Positions 27,527 through 35,607 of a DNA stretch of 64,000 nucleotides are shown here, piece after piece. This DNA comes from Chloroflexota bacterium. GTDB taxonomy: Bacteria > Chloroflexota > Dehalococcoidia > Tepidiformales > Tepidiformaceae. Below the pieces are notes generated by a model. That model worked only from the letters and a program-made list of their open reading frames with translations. It was not told the DNA's origin and made no database searches. Position 1 is the stretch's first letter; the number at the start of each line of letters is the position of its first letter. The stretch covers positions 102,132 through 166,131 of the forward strand of contig JACPOQ010000022.1 of the NCBI GenBank assembly GCA_016191435.1, written 5' to 3'. A program made the translations under genes and the position numbers.

Positions 27527-27715
27527 ATGTTTAACTCGACGATCGTCGCCCTGCTATCGGAGGCTCGCGAACGGGACCTCGCGGTCTCTGAGCGCAAGGA
27601 CCCGCACCGGCGCGAGGCCGCCCAGATCTTGCGCATCGAGAAGCTCGAATCGGCGCTGCGAAGCGCCCGCCACGCGCTTCACCTCGGCCCGCAAAGCGCC
27701 GCCGGCGCGCGCTAA
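27527..27715 (+). CDS. Small conserved-looking hypothetical protein
   Basis: 62 residues from the ATG at 27527, with GGAGGA eight bases upstream. Highly charged and helical (EARERDLAVSERKDPHRREAAQILRIEKLESALRSARHAL), with heptad-like spacing that could form a coiled coil. No family recognised. An excellent ribosome site and the upstream CRP-like palindrome support expression. Confidence 0.5.
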   Translation: MFNSTIVALLSEARERDLAVSERKDPHRREAAQILRIEKLESALRSARHALHLGPQSAAGAR

Positions 27716-27789
27716 CCGGGGCCCACAACCCCGGGCCGCTGGCCGCGAAGTGTGTCGGCTCTCCCCTTGCACTTCGCGGTCCAGCGCTC

Positions 27790-27816
27790 GGCGATGCACA
27801 ATATGTGAACATCGCC
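27790..27816. promoter_or_regulatory. Inverted-repeat operator upstream of the second TetR gene
   Basis: Arms GGCGATG (27790-27796) and CATCGCC (27810-27816) flank an inner CACA-N3-TGTG element. It ends 17 bp before the GTG start of the TetR gene, so binding would occlude its promoter or ribosome site. Autoregulation is the simplest reading. Confidence 0.5.
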
Positions 27817-27833
27817 ACATAAGGCCCGGTCCC

Positions 27834-28451
27834 GTGCCAAAAGTCCCAGCTGTCTATCTCGAAACGCGGCGCAGCGAAATCATCCAGGCTGCACGCCGCA
27901 CCTTCTCGCGGAAGGATTCCCAGGCCGCCACGATGGCGGACATAGCCGTGGAAGCGGGCCTCACTCCCGGGGCGCTCTACCGCTATTTCCCAAACAAGGA
28001 CGAACTCGTCGCCGCTTGCTTCGGCGACAATGCCGACGACGTCTCGCAGCAGTGGCTCGCGTCGAATGTCGGCCCGGACCCGTTGGAGGACCTGCGCCAC
28101 CTCGCGAAGATCACGTTCGACCGCCTCAACCTGCGCGAGGCGCGCACGGGCACGATGATCCACCTGGACTACCTGCTCGATCTCGTCCGCAACGGCGATG
28201 AGGCGCGGCTGGATGAAATGCGCGCAGAGCGCCTCCGCGTCCGCGAAGCCGTGCTCGCGCGCCTCGAAGCGGCGGCCGCGATCGGCCAGGTGCCCTCGGG
28301 CCTGCATCTCCCGAGCATCGCCGAGGCGCTCGTTTCGTTTTACTGGGGCGCTCGTCTCGCTCGGCTCACGGACCCCTCGGCGGATACGGACGCGCAGCTC
28401 GCGCAGGTGATGAAGCTGCTTGGCTCGAACGGTCCGGCCGGGGGCGAATGA
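27834..28451 (+). CDS. TetR-family transcriptional regulator
   Basis: 205 residues from the GTG at 27834 (VPKVPAVYLETRR). The helix-turn-helix reads TMADIAVEAGLTPGALYRYFPNKDELV, standard TetR. The start is inferred from where TetR homology begins; no strong ribosome site is visible, and the mRNA may be nearly leaderless. Target genes unknown. The converging PrsW-like gene and the small gene upstream are the nearest candidates. Confidence 0.87.
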   Translation: MPKVPAVYLETRRSEIIQAARRTFSRKDSQAATMADIAVEAGLTPGALYRYFPNKDELVAACFGDNADDVSQQWLASNVGPDPLEDLRHLAKITFDRLNLREARTGTMIHLDYLLDLVRNGDEARLDEMRAERLRVREAVLARLEAAAAIGQVPSGLHLPSIAEALVSFYWGARLARLTDPSADTDAQLAQVMKLLGSNGPAGGE

Positions 28452-28488
28452 CGCGCTCGCGTGTGGGGGCCGCGCCGCGGCGGCCAGG

Positions 28489-29730
28489 TCAGGCGACGGA
28501 GATTTCCGGGGCCCTTCTCTCTGCCGGCGCCGGGCGCGTTTCCGGTGGCGATGCGGGTGCGGGCAGCATCCCGAGCAGCCGGTAGATGGGAGCGGGCCAT
28601 TCGTCCCGGAGCGCCCCCGATAGCACCCACAACATCGCCAGGCTCCCGGCGAACAGCGCCACCATCCCGGCCAGCCCGAGGACGTCGAGCGCCGTGCTGT
28701 CGGGGCCCTGCCGGCTGAACATGAGGTCCCCCCAGACCGCGTACACCAGCAGGTTCCAGGTGCCGTGGAGCAGCAGGCTGCTCGCGAACCCGATGAGGTA
28801 CCGCGGTGTCCGCCGGAACAGCCCGTAAAATCCAAGCGCGGCGAGCCCCGCCGCCAGCCCGTGCATCGCCGCCGTCCCCGAGCGCGCGACTGCGAACCAC
28901 CACCATTGCTGGCCGATTGTCTGGTCCGCGAGCGCATCCGGGCTCACGACGCCGAGGCTGTTCGAAAACGTCTCCAGCAGATTGAAGCCGGTGCCTGCAA
29001 GCACCCCCCACATGAAGCAGCGCGCCGCACCCCCACGGCGGAAGAAGAAGAACGCGACGACCATCCCCTTCCAGAACTCCTCGTCCAGGGGGCCCGCGAA
29101 CGAAAGGGTCGAGACGTCGAGGAAAATCCCCCAACGGCGCGGGAGCTCGGTGATCGCGACATCGAACGGCAGTTGCCCAAGGCCATTCCTGCGGATCAGC
29201 AGCTCGCCCATGAGCAGGATGTACGAGGTGTTGATGACGATGGCCGCGCTCGTCGCACCCACCGCCCCGTAGACGAACCCGGTCGTCCATTCGCGCCAGC
29301 TGACCGGCCACGCAAACGGGTGGGCGCGCGAATAGCGCCACGCCACGAGCGCCGCAATCGATAGCGATGGGATGCTGACCATGGCGGCGTTTACGAATGG
29401 GAAGAGCCACGGCAACGAGCCGGGATTCGAGGCGATCGCCTGCCCGGCCACGACGAACACGGGAAACAGCGGCAGCAAAAACAGCGGCCAGCGCAGCGGC
29501 ATCCGCCCGGACGTCGAGCCGCCCAGCGCTGACGCGGCCTGCACTACAAGGAAACCGCCCAGCGCTATGTACACGATCGCCGAGCCAGCGCGGGCGTTGA
29601 TTTCGAACAACTTCCGTTCGGGCGTGCCGGCCTCGAAGGACGCGAGCGAGAAGAGCAGCGCCAGGCCCGTGAGAAACGCAAGCGAACCCGCGACCGCGGC
29701 GAAGCCGGCAACGGTGCCGCGGCGGCGGAT
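28489..29730 (-). CDS. PrsW-like intramembrane metalloprotease family protein (non-canonical start)
   Basis: Polytopic protein with about nine hydrophobic segments and PrsW/CPBP-like conserved blocks: PLDEEFWKG (E-E-x-x-K), GTGFNLLETF and the His-containing MHGLAAGLAALGF and LLLHGTWNLL. PrsW-type proteases cleave membrane or anti-sigma substrates. The first standard start codon is a TTG at 29610, but that would remove a perfect N-terminal RRR plus membrane segment encoded at 29611-29727. The only start-like codon that keeps it is ATC at 29730, four bases after the recF stop and preceded by AGGCGAG. The frame is continuous with recF except for that TAA. If ATC is used, the protein is 413 residues. 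Confidence 0.65.
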   Translation of the reverse strand: MRRRGTVAGFAAVAGSLAFLTGLALLFSLASFEAGTPERKLFEINARAGSAIVYIALGGFLVVQAASALGGSTSGRMPLRWPLFLLPLFPVFVVAGQAIASNPGSLPWLFPFVNAAMVSIPSLSIAALVAWRYSRAHPFAWPVSWREWTTGFVYGAVGATSAAIVINTSYILLMGELLIRRNGLGQLPFDVAITELPRRWGIFLDVSTLSFAGPLDEEFWKGMVVAFFFFRRGGAARCFMWGVLAGTGFNLLETFSNSLGVVSPDALADQTIGQQWWWFAVARSGTAAMHGLAAGLAALGFYGLFRRTPRYLIGFASSLLLHGTWNLLVYAVWGDLMFSRQGPDSTALDVLGLAGMVALFAGSLAMLWVLSGALRDEWPAPIYRLLGMLPAPASPPETRPAPAERRAPEISVA

Positions 29731-29733
29731 GGG

Positions 29734-30903
29734 TTACTCGCCTTCGAAACGGGTGATGGCGCCGGCCGCGACCACGAAGCGGCCGGACGCACGGGTCATC
29801 ACGTCGCGCACCCGGTCGGGCTCGGCCGTCGTCACAATCGTCTGCTGAAAGCTATCGAAGAACTCCATGACGCCGCGGCGCCGGCGCGCGTCCAGCTCGC
29901 TGAGCACGTCATCGAGCAGGACCACCGGGTCGTCTCCGAGGGCCTTGCGGAGGAAGCTGGCTTCGGCGATGCGCATGGAGAGCGCCGCCGTCCGTTGCTG
30001 CGCGCGGGAGGCGAACGAGTCGGCCGGCAGGTTGTCGATCTCGACCGTGACGTCGTCGCGGTGGGGGCCTACGAGCGTGGCCCCGGCGTTCACTTCGCGG
30101 TAGCGCAGGTTGGTCAACGCCTTGAGCATGCGCGCGGTCCACTCGGTCTCGTCGATCGGCACGTCCAGCTCATCGAGCCCGCCGAGCGCCGGCCGGTAGG
30201 TCATCTGGATGCTCTCAAGGCCGTCGCTCAGACGCTCCATCTGAAACTGCGCCTGGGGGCAGAGGTGCCCAAGCGCTTCGGCGCGCGCCTGCATGATGAT
30301 ACCGCCGGCGTGTGCAAGCTCCTGGTCCCAGAAGCCCAGCTCGGCGGCCTGCGCGTCGCGCGATTGCACCCGTTTGAGCAAGCCGTTGCGCTGCTGCAGA
30401 ACGCGCGCGTACCGCTGCATCGCGCGCAGGTAGCCGCGGTCCACCTGCGAGATCATCATGTCCAGGTAGCGGCGCCGGAGCAGGGGCGGACCGGCGACGA
30501 TTTCGATGTCGAGTGTCGTGAACAGCACCGCCGCGAGCTGGCCCACCGCGTCCGAGGCTCGCTTCGGCACGCCGTTCACGCGCACGCGTTTGCCCGCGCG
30601 ATGGCTCGCATCCGTGGTGCGCCCCACGACGGCCACTTCCAACTGCAGGTTCCCGGCCGAACGCTCTACCTGGCAGGAAAGGCGCGCCACGGGGAAATCG
30701 GTGTGGATCAGGTCGCGCCGCACGAGGTCGGCGTCGCTGCTCGCGCGGCTCGAGCGCAAGGTCGAAAGGAGGTAGATCGCTTCGAGCAAGTTGCTCTTGC
30801 CCTGCGCATTATCGCCAACAAAGAGGCTGATCCCCTTGTCGAGTCGCAGGGCGGCCCGGCCATAGTTCCGGTAATTCGCAATCTGGAGGTCGAAGATGTA
30901 CAC
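29734..30903 (-). CDS. recF: DNA replication/repair protein RecF
   Basis: 389 residues from the GTG at 30903, placed at the conserved N-terminus (YIFDLQIANYRNY). Walker A GDNAQGKSN, LLEAIYLLSTLRSSR, signature region and Walker B VVLLDDVLSELDARRR plus QTIVTTAE are all RecF-specific. RecF loads RecA at single-strand gaps with RecO/RecR. Upstream in-frame codons to 31011 encode a Lys/Glu-rich stretch unlike RecF. Divergent from dnaN, and followed without a gap by the PrsW-like gene. Confidence 0.95.
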   Translation of the reverse strand: MYIFDLQIANYRNYGRAALRLDKGISLFVGDNAQGKSNLLEAIYLLSTLRSSRASSDADLVRRDLIHTDFPVARLSCQVERSAGNLQLEVAVVGRTTDASHRAGKRVRVNGVPKRASDAVGQLAAVLFTTLDIEIVAGPPLLRRRYLDMMISQVDRGYLRAMQRYARVLQQRNGLLKRVQSRDAQAAELGFWDQELAHAGGIIMQARAEALGHLCPQAQFQMERLSDGLESIQMTYRPALGGLDELDVPIDETEWTARMLKALTNLRYREVNAGATLVGPHRDDVTVEIDNLPADSFASRAQQRTAALSMRIAEASFLRKALGDDPVVLLDDVLSELDARRRRGVMEFFDSFQQTIVTTAEPDRVRDVMTRASGRFVVAAGAITRFEGE

Positions 30904-31036
30904 GGGTTTATCGGAAGTATAGCGGAAGTCCTTAGCCTCCGCCTCACTTTTCTTGTCGCCTGAAGCTTTTTTACTCCTTTGTTGTATTCCTTCCGCGAAA
31001 CCCGAAGGCAATTGATCAGGCGCCTAAGCATTCGCC

Positions 31037-31065
31037 TTGTCTCGGCCTCGCGCCGCCGCTATACT
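31037..31065 (+). promoter_or_regulatory. Sigma-70 type promoter of dnaN
   Basis: TTGTCT (-35, 31037-31042), exactly 17-bp spacer, TATACT (-10, 31060-31065). Transcription would start near 31072, about 26 nt before the dnaN TTG start. Confidence 0.75.
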
Positions 31066-31097
31066 TTGTGCCCAATGGCTTATGCGGGTGAACGAAC

Positions 31098-32240
31098 TTG
31101 AAAGTCCAGGTCCTCCAGGAAAACCTCCAGCGCGGGCTCGCGGTCGTGGGCCGGGCCGTTGCCACACGCTCAACGCTGCCGATTACGGCGAACGTGCTGC
31201 TCAGTACCGATAAGGGCCGGCTCCGCCTCGCCGCAACCGACCTCGATATCGCCATGAGCGCGTGGGTTGGCGCCAAGATCGACGAAGAGGGGCAGACGAC
31301 GGTCCCCTCGCGGCTCATCACCGATTTCGTTTCCCAACTGCCGCCGGCCACCGTCAGCCTCGAAATCCCCGAGCGCAGCCGGCAGATGAAGCTCGAATGC
31401 GCGCGCAACGAGTCCACGATCAACGCCATGGACGCCGAGGACTTTCCCCGCATCCCGGAGATCCGCGATGGACTCAGCATCGAGCTGGACCCGAAGGCGC
31501 TGCGCCGCGCCATCGAGCGCGTCGAATTCGCCGCCGCCAGCGACGATTCGCGCCCTGTGCTCACCGGCGTGCACGTCAAGACGGATGGCGCCCGCCTCAC
31601 GCTCGCCTCCGCCGATGGCTTCCGCCTCGCGGTCGCCGATATCGCGCTCTCCGCCGCCCCCGCCGATCACGTCGAAGTCATCGTCCCGGCGCGCGCGCTG
31701 CGCGAGCTCTCGCGCCTCATCGGCGAAAGCAGCGAGCCCGTCGAGATGCGCATCAACACACAGCGCACCCAGGTCCTGTTCGCGATGACCGATGTCCAGC
31801 TCGTGGCCCAGCTCATCCAGGGCACGTTCCCCAACTACAACCAGCTCATCCCCACCGAATTCACCACGCGCGTCGTCGTCGATGTCGATGAATTCAAGCG
31901 CGAGGCGCGTATCGCCGCCATCTTCGCCCGCGATGGCAGCGGCATCATCCGGCTCCAGATGCAGACTTCGAACAACGGCATGCCGGGAGAGCTGAAGGTC
32001 AGCGCGCGGGCCGACGAAATCGGCGACAACGAGGGGAAGATCGACTGCGAGATCTCCGGCGACAGTTCGAAGATCGCCTTCAACAGCCGCTACCTCCAGG
32101 ACGTGCTCAACGCGCTCAGCGGCAAAGTCGCCCTCGAAATGACGAGCCCCTCCAGCCAGGGCGTCTTCCGCCCGATCGTGGCCGAAGGCGAATCCGCCGA
32201 CTACGTGCACGTGGTGATGCCGATGTTTGTTCAGTGGTGA
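31098..32240 (+). CDS. dnaN: DNA polymerase III beta sliding clamp
   Basis: 380 residues from a TTG start at 31098 (MKVQVLQENLQRGLAVVGRAV), with GGGTGA upstream. Three repeated clamp domains are visible, with TRSTLPITANVLLSTDKGRLRLAATDLDI, RPVLTGVHVKTDGARLTLASADGFRLAV and a C-terminal end YVHVVMPMFVQW of the form V(M)PM+. The ring-shaped dimer tethers replicative polymerase and repair factors. dnaN adjacent to recF suggests proximity to the replication-origin gene set, although dnaA and DnaA boxes are not in the window. Confidence 0.97.
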   Translation: MKVQVLQENLQRGLAVVGRAVATRSTLPITANVLLSTDKGRLRLAATDLDIAMSAWVGAKIDEEGQTTVPSRLITDFVSQLPPATVSLEIPERSRQMKLECARNESTINAMDAEDFPRIPEIRDGLSIELDPKALRRAIERVEFAAASDDSRPVLTGVHVKTDGARLTLASADGFRLAVADIALSAAPADHVEVIVPARALRELSRLIGESSEPVEMRINTQRTQVLFAMTDVQLVAQLIQGTFPNYNQLIPTEFTTRVVVDVDEFKREARIAAIFARDGSGIIRLQMQTSNNGMPGELKVSARADEIGDNEGKIDCEISGDSSKIAFNSRYLQDVLNALSGKVALEMTSPSSQGVFRPIVAEGESADYVHVVMPMFVQW

Positions 32241-32324
32241 CGATGACTGTTCGATGGTAGACACAGTGCCGAGGATCGCCAGTCCGCCAACCTGGTCCGA
32301 TCCTCAGCCTTCGTCCGCGGATTC

Positions 32325-33644
32325 TCAGGCTCCGCCCCAGCGGAGCTCCCACAGGCGGATGGGTTCGTCGAGACCCTCCAGAACGTGTTCGCCCGCAGTC
32401 TTGAAGAGGAAGCCTTTGCCCGCGACTAATTCCCGTACCACGTTCGCGACCAGCACCTGCCCGCCCTCCGCTCTTGCCGCGATGCGGGCCGCGATGATGA
32501 CCGACGCGCCGAAGAGGTCGTCATCTTCCGAGATGGGCTCACCGGCGTTGATCCCTGCCCGGATCCGCAGAGATTCCCCCGCGATACCGGGCGCGGCGAG
32601 GCGCTGAAGTGCCACAACGCACTCGATCGCCTGCTGAGCCGATGTGAAGCTGGCAAGGAAGCCGTCGCCCATGGTCTTCACTTCCCGTCCGCCATACGAC
32701 CTCAGCGCCTCCCGCGTGATTCGTTCATGTTCGCGGAGAACCTCACGGCCCTTTGCATCGCCAAGCCGCGACATCATGGACGTGTGACCTTCAAGATCGG
32801 TGAACAGGATGGTCCGGAACTCCCCCGGACGTGGGCGAGCCTGCGATTCAGTGCCCATGAATTCGGCGATGAGGCGGCCGGCGGTTTCTCTGCCGGTGCC
32901 CGGCAGATTGACGCCCTTCGCCACCACCAGCGTAGCCCCGGGGATGGTGGTGGCCAGATCGCTTGTGCCCCCGAACGGAGCAAGACGGGCGTTGTCCGGT
33001 TGGAGGATAAGCGTTGGACACGCGACTCGCGGCATCGCTGCCGTGGCATCGAGCAATGCCACGAGCCGAGTTGCGCGTTTCCATATCTCTGGCTCCACGC
33101 AGTGGCGAAGGTACAGGGCTGCCGCATCGGCATCGTTGCCGAAGTTGGCCATCACCTTGGTGATCGCTTCGGTGTACATCTGCCAGTCGACGTCGATGAG
33201 CGGCTCGATCGCGGCGATTCGCTCGTGCAGGGGGTGTGTGTGCCCCAGGGCCCAGCTGCCATAGAGGATAAGCCGGCGAACACGCTCAGGGTGCTCCGCC
33301 GCGAGCATGACGGCGAGTGGGCCGGAAGCGTCGCGTGCCAGGATGGCAAACTGGTCGAGCCGCAGCCGATCGGCGATAGCGATGATGTCCCGGCAAAGCC
33401 TATCGGGGGTGAGATCTCCTATGTCTCGCTGCGAGGCTCCACTCCCGCGGAAATCGAAACGAACCACCCGAAACATCGAAGCAAGCAGTTGGTGCCAACT
33501 CCCGAATGACGGGATCGCGGCCTCCAATCCGATGTGACTGAAGAACGGCACTTCCATGCACAGCAGGGGCGGACCCTCGCCCGCCACGGAGAACGCGAGC
33601 GATGCCCCGTCATCGGCGGTGACGTACCCCATTTCTGCTTGCAC
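32325..33644 (-). CDS. Alpha/beta-hydrolase domain fused to class III nucleotide cyclase domain
   Basis: 439 residues. Residues about 1-265 are an alpha/beta-hydrolase fold (PPLLCMEVPFFSHIG, VVRFDFRGSGASQRD), but the nucleophile elbow is ARDASGPLA, not G-x-S-x-G. Residues about 275-435 are an adenylate/guanylate cyclase catalytic domain: RTILFTDLEGHTSMM with the first metal Asp, VKTMGDGFLASF with the second, and GESLRIRAGINAGEP. Such fusions are widespread in soil bacteria and usually considered cAMP-producing sensors. Hydrolase activity is doubtful because the usual Ser is not in the elbow; a ligand-sensing role is plausible. No membrane segment. Confidence 0.88.
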   Translation of the reverse strand: MQAEMGYVTADDGASLAFSVAGEGPPLLCMEVPFFSHIGLEAAIPSFGSWHQLLASMFRVVRFDFRGSGASQRDIGDLTPDRLCRDIIAIADRLRLDQFAILARDASGPLAVMLAAEHPERVRRLILYGSWALGHTHPLHERIAAIEPLIDVDWQMYTEAITKVMANFGNDADAAALYLRHCVEPEIWKRATRLVALLDATAAMPRVACPTLILQPDNARLAPFGGTSDLATTIPGATLVVAKGVNLPGTGRETAGRLIAEFMGTESQARPRPGEFRTILFTDLEGHTSMMSRLGDAKGREVLREHERITREALRSYGGREVKTMGDGFLASFTSAQQAIECVVALQRLAAPGIAGESLRIRAGINAGEPISEDDDLFGASVIIAARIAARAEGGQVLVANVVRELVAGKGFLFKTAGEHVLEGLDEPIRLWELRWGGA

Positions 33645-33742
33645 TTCGAGCTCCCCAGACCCGCCAGTCCTGTGAGCCGGATACTAACGTCTTCCGTTCG
33701 TGGGGCGCGACCCGCGCAAAGCGATTTTCGTTCCGCGTAGGA

Positions 33743-34468
33743 TTGGCGGATGAGAACGACGATTCGGAGCTGGAGGTGATCGACGACCCAGGACGCGCGA
33801 TGACCGGGGAGTCACTGCGCCGGCTTGTCTATGTGACTGGAATCGCTTCGGCGCTGGCGTTCGTCGTTGGTGGGGCGTGGCTTCAGCTGGCTGGAGTTAA
33901 GCCCATCGATAGTAGCGGCGAACTCATTCTCCAGTCTGCCGCCGATCACCGGACGTCGCTCCTTGCCTGCTACGTCTTCTGGAACGCGGCCAACCTCGTT
34001 CAGCTGGTGTTCCTTCTCGCTTTGAGCTTCGCCATCTATCGTGCCGGACATTCGCTCAGTGCAGTGTTCGGCGCGGCGTCGGCGACGGTTCTCGCTGCCC
34101 TGATATGGGTCGGGTACGCATTCCTGGGGGCCCTGGCGTTTCGAACCCCGGATGTATCAGCGGAGAGCAGTCAGTTGCTGTCGGATCTGTTCTACCTGAC
34201 GCTTTCCCTCGCTGGCTTTCCTGGCGCGCTTACGGCGGCCGCGCTCTCATGGCCGATGCTGCAGGCTCGCGGTCTCATGCGATGCGCGGGTTGGCTGGGC
34301 ATGGCAAGCGCGCTCGCCCATCTCGAAGCCGCGATGGCGCTTGCCCGCTCGGGAGCCTGGTCGCCGGGCGGCTGGGGCGGGTATCTGGCGCCCGCTTTGA
34401 TCGTCGCGTGGCTTTTCGTGGTGGGCTTCATCTTCTATCGCTCGGAGTCGCCGCTCGAAGAGCGCTAG
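33743..34468 (+). CDS. Polytopic membrane protein of unknown function
   Basis: 241 residues from a TTG at 33743; an ATG at 33800 with AGGA seven bases upstream (222 residues) is an equally good start. About six hydrophobic segments, acidic N-terminal tail, and a DUF4386-like arrangement of spans (RRLVYVTGIASALAFVVGGAWLQL; FWNAANLVQLVFLLALSFAIYRAG). Function unknown. Convergent with the MpaB-like gene, whose stop lies 2 bp beyond. Confidence 0.7.
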   Translation: MADENDDSELEVIDDPGRAMTGESLRRLVYVTGIASALAFVVGGAWLQLAGVKPIDSSGELILQSAADHRTSLLACYVFWNAANLVQLVFLLALSFAIYRAGHSLSAVFGAASATVLAALIWVGYAFLGALAFRTPDVSAESSQLLSDLFYLTLSLAGFPGALTAAALSWPMLQARGLMRCAGWLGMASALAHLEAAMALARSGAWSPGGWGGYLAPALIVAWLFVVGFIFYRSESPLEER

Positions 34469-34470
34469 CG

Positions 34471-35607
34471 CTAGCGCGCGGAAGGCGGGACCTGCAATGG
34501 TTCGCGCAACGCCTCCGGAATCGCGAAGGCCGGACGTTCGCCCCCGCGGGATCGGTCGACCATCGAGACCAGCAAGGCCCGGCTCATTGGCGCAATCGAA
34601 TCCATGAAACCAGTTTCGCCGGCCAACCAGGCAAAACGTCGGTGCAGCCGCACGTATGTCCCGAACACCCTGCGACGCCAACCTGGCGGCCGCGGCACCT
34701 CGAGCAGGTCCGCGTACGCATCACCGATGAAGAAACGGATGTACTGCAGCGGCATGTCGTACATCGCGCGCGGGAGCATCTCGGTCATCAACTCAACGAG
34801 GGCACGTTCGAGTTCCAGTCCGGCCGGGGTTGGCCGGTAGTACGTTCGACGGGCCGACTCGTAGAGTTTCCGACCCTCCGCGACCGTTTGGGGCAGGAAC
34901 TCTCGTTCCACCCCGATGAAGTGGCCGACGACACACCACGCGTGGAGGTATCCCTCTTCTTCCGTTTGAGACAACTTGATCCCGAGCGAAGCCAGGTCGT
35001 CGATGACGAGTACCGAGTAGCCCAGGATAACTGTCGCGAGGTCGCGCTGACTGATTGGCGTGCCCCACGACGAGTCCCAGATGGAGGGGTCCTCCCGCGC
35101 TCGCTCAGTTATGAGATGCCGGATGGCTGCATGCATGAGCCGAACCCGGAGGACCGTGGCGATCCCGGCGCCGCCAGGCCCGAGGCCGCCCGGCGCCATC
35201 ACATCGAGCACCAGTTGGACGGTTTCGGAAATACGGCGGAATGCGTTTGTCTCGAGCCGGGCGGTCAAGTGAAGTATGTGCGCCATGCGCCAGTGCAAGT
35301 ACCCCTCGGCCATCACGGAGGAATACAGCGAAAGCGAAATCTGCGAGCAGTACTTCGAGAACACATTCTCGCCGATCAAGATGAGGTCACGGTCCGCCCA
35401 ATCCGGCAGAGCCCGCTCACTGCTTAGATAGTCGCGGACCACCTGGGGAGCGTCGCCTGGAGAGGGCATCGTGTTGCGGACCAGTTCCTTCAACAAGTGC
35501 GAGGCGGATGCGACCTGGCCGGAGGCGAACAATTCAGACACGACGAGGTCGGCTTCGGGGTCACCCATGAAGTCCGCGGCGCGTTCCGAAACCGGTTCTT
35601 GCGTCAT
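34471..35607 (-). CDS. MpaB/latex-clearing-protein-like oxygenase (DUF2236 family)
   Basis: 378 residues. The family pattern is clear: PDWADRDLILIGENVFSKY, LHLTARLETNAFRRISETVQLVLDVM, then RVRLMHAAIRHLI (candidate haem-ligand His region) and GTPISQRDLATVILGYSVLVIDDLASLGI. Lcp proteins are b-type haem oxygenases that cleave polyisoprene; MpaB oxidises mycophenolic-acid precursors. No Tat signal is present, so unlike secreted Lcp it is probably intracellular or membrane-associated. It overlaps the upstream patatin gene by 4 bp (ATGA), implying joint action on lipids or isoprenoids. Confidence 0.85.
   Translation of the reverse strand: MTQEPVSERAADFMGDPEADLVVSELFASGQVASASHLLKELVRNTMPSPGDAPQVVRDYLSSERALPDWADRDLILIGENVFSKYCSQISLSLYSSVMAEGYLHWRMAHILHLTARLETNAFRRISETVQLVLDVMAPGGLGPGGAGIATVLRVRLMHAAIRHLITERAREDPSIWDSSWGTPISQRDLATVILGYSVLVIDDLASLGIKLSQTEEEGYLHAWCVVGHFIGVEREFLPQTVAEGRKLYESARRTYYRPTPAGLELERALVELMTEMLPRAMYDMPLQYIRFFIGDAYADLLEVPRPPGWRRRVFGTYVRLHRRFAWLAGETGFMDSIAPMSRALLVSMVDRSRGGERPAFAIPEALREPLQVPPSAR

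Noticed and set aside
27531..28937. 468-codon minus-strand frame over the small gene and second TetR
   Set aside because: TetR helix-turn-helix on the plus strand is unambiguous; the antisense frame has repetitive Arg/Ala/Gly sequence.
30904..31097. Replication origin between recF and dnaN
   Set aside because: No DnaA boxes or AT-rich unwinding element were found; only a dnaN promoter is evident.
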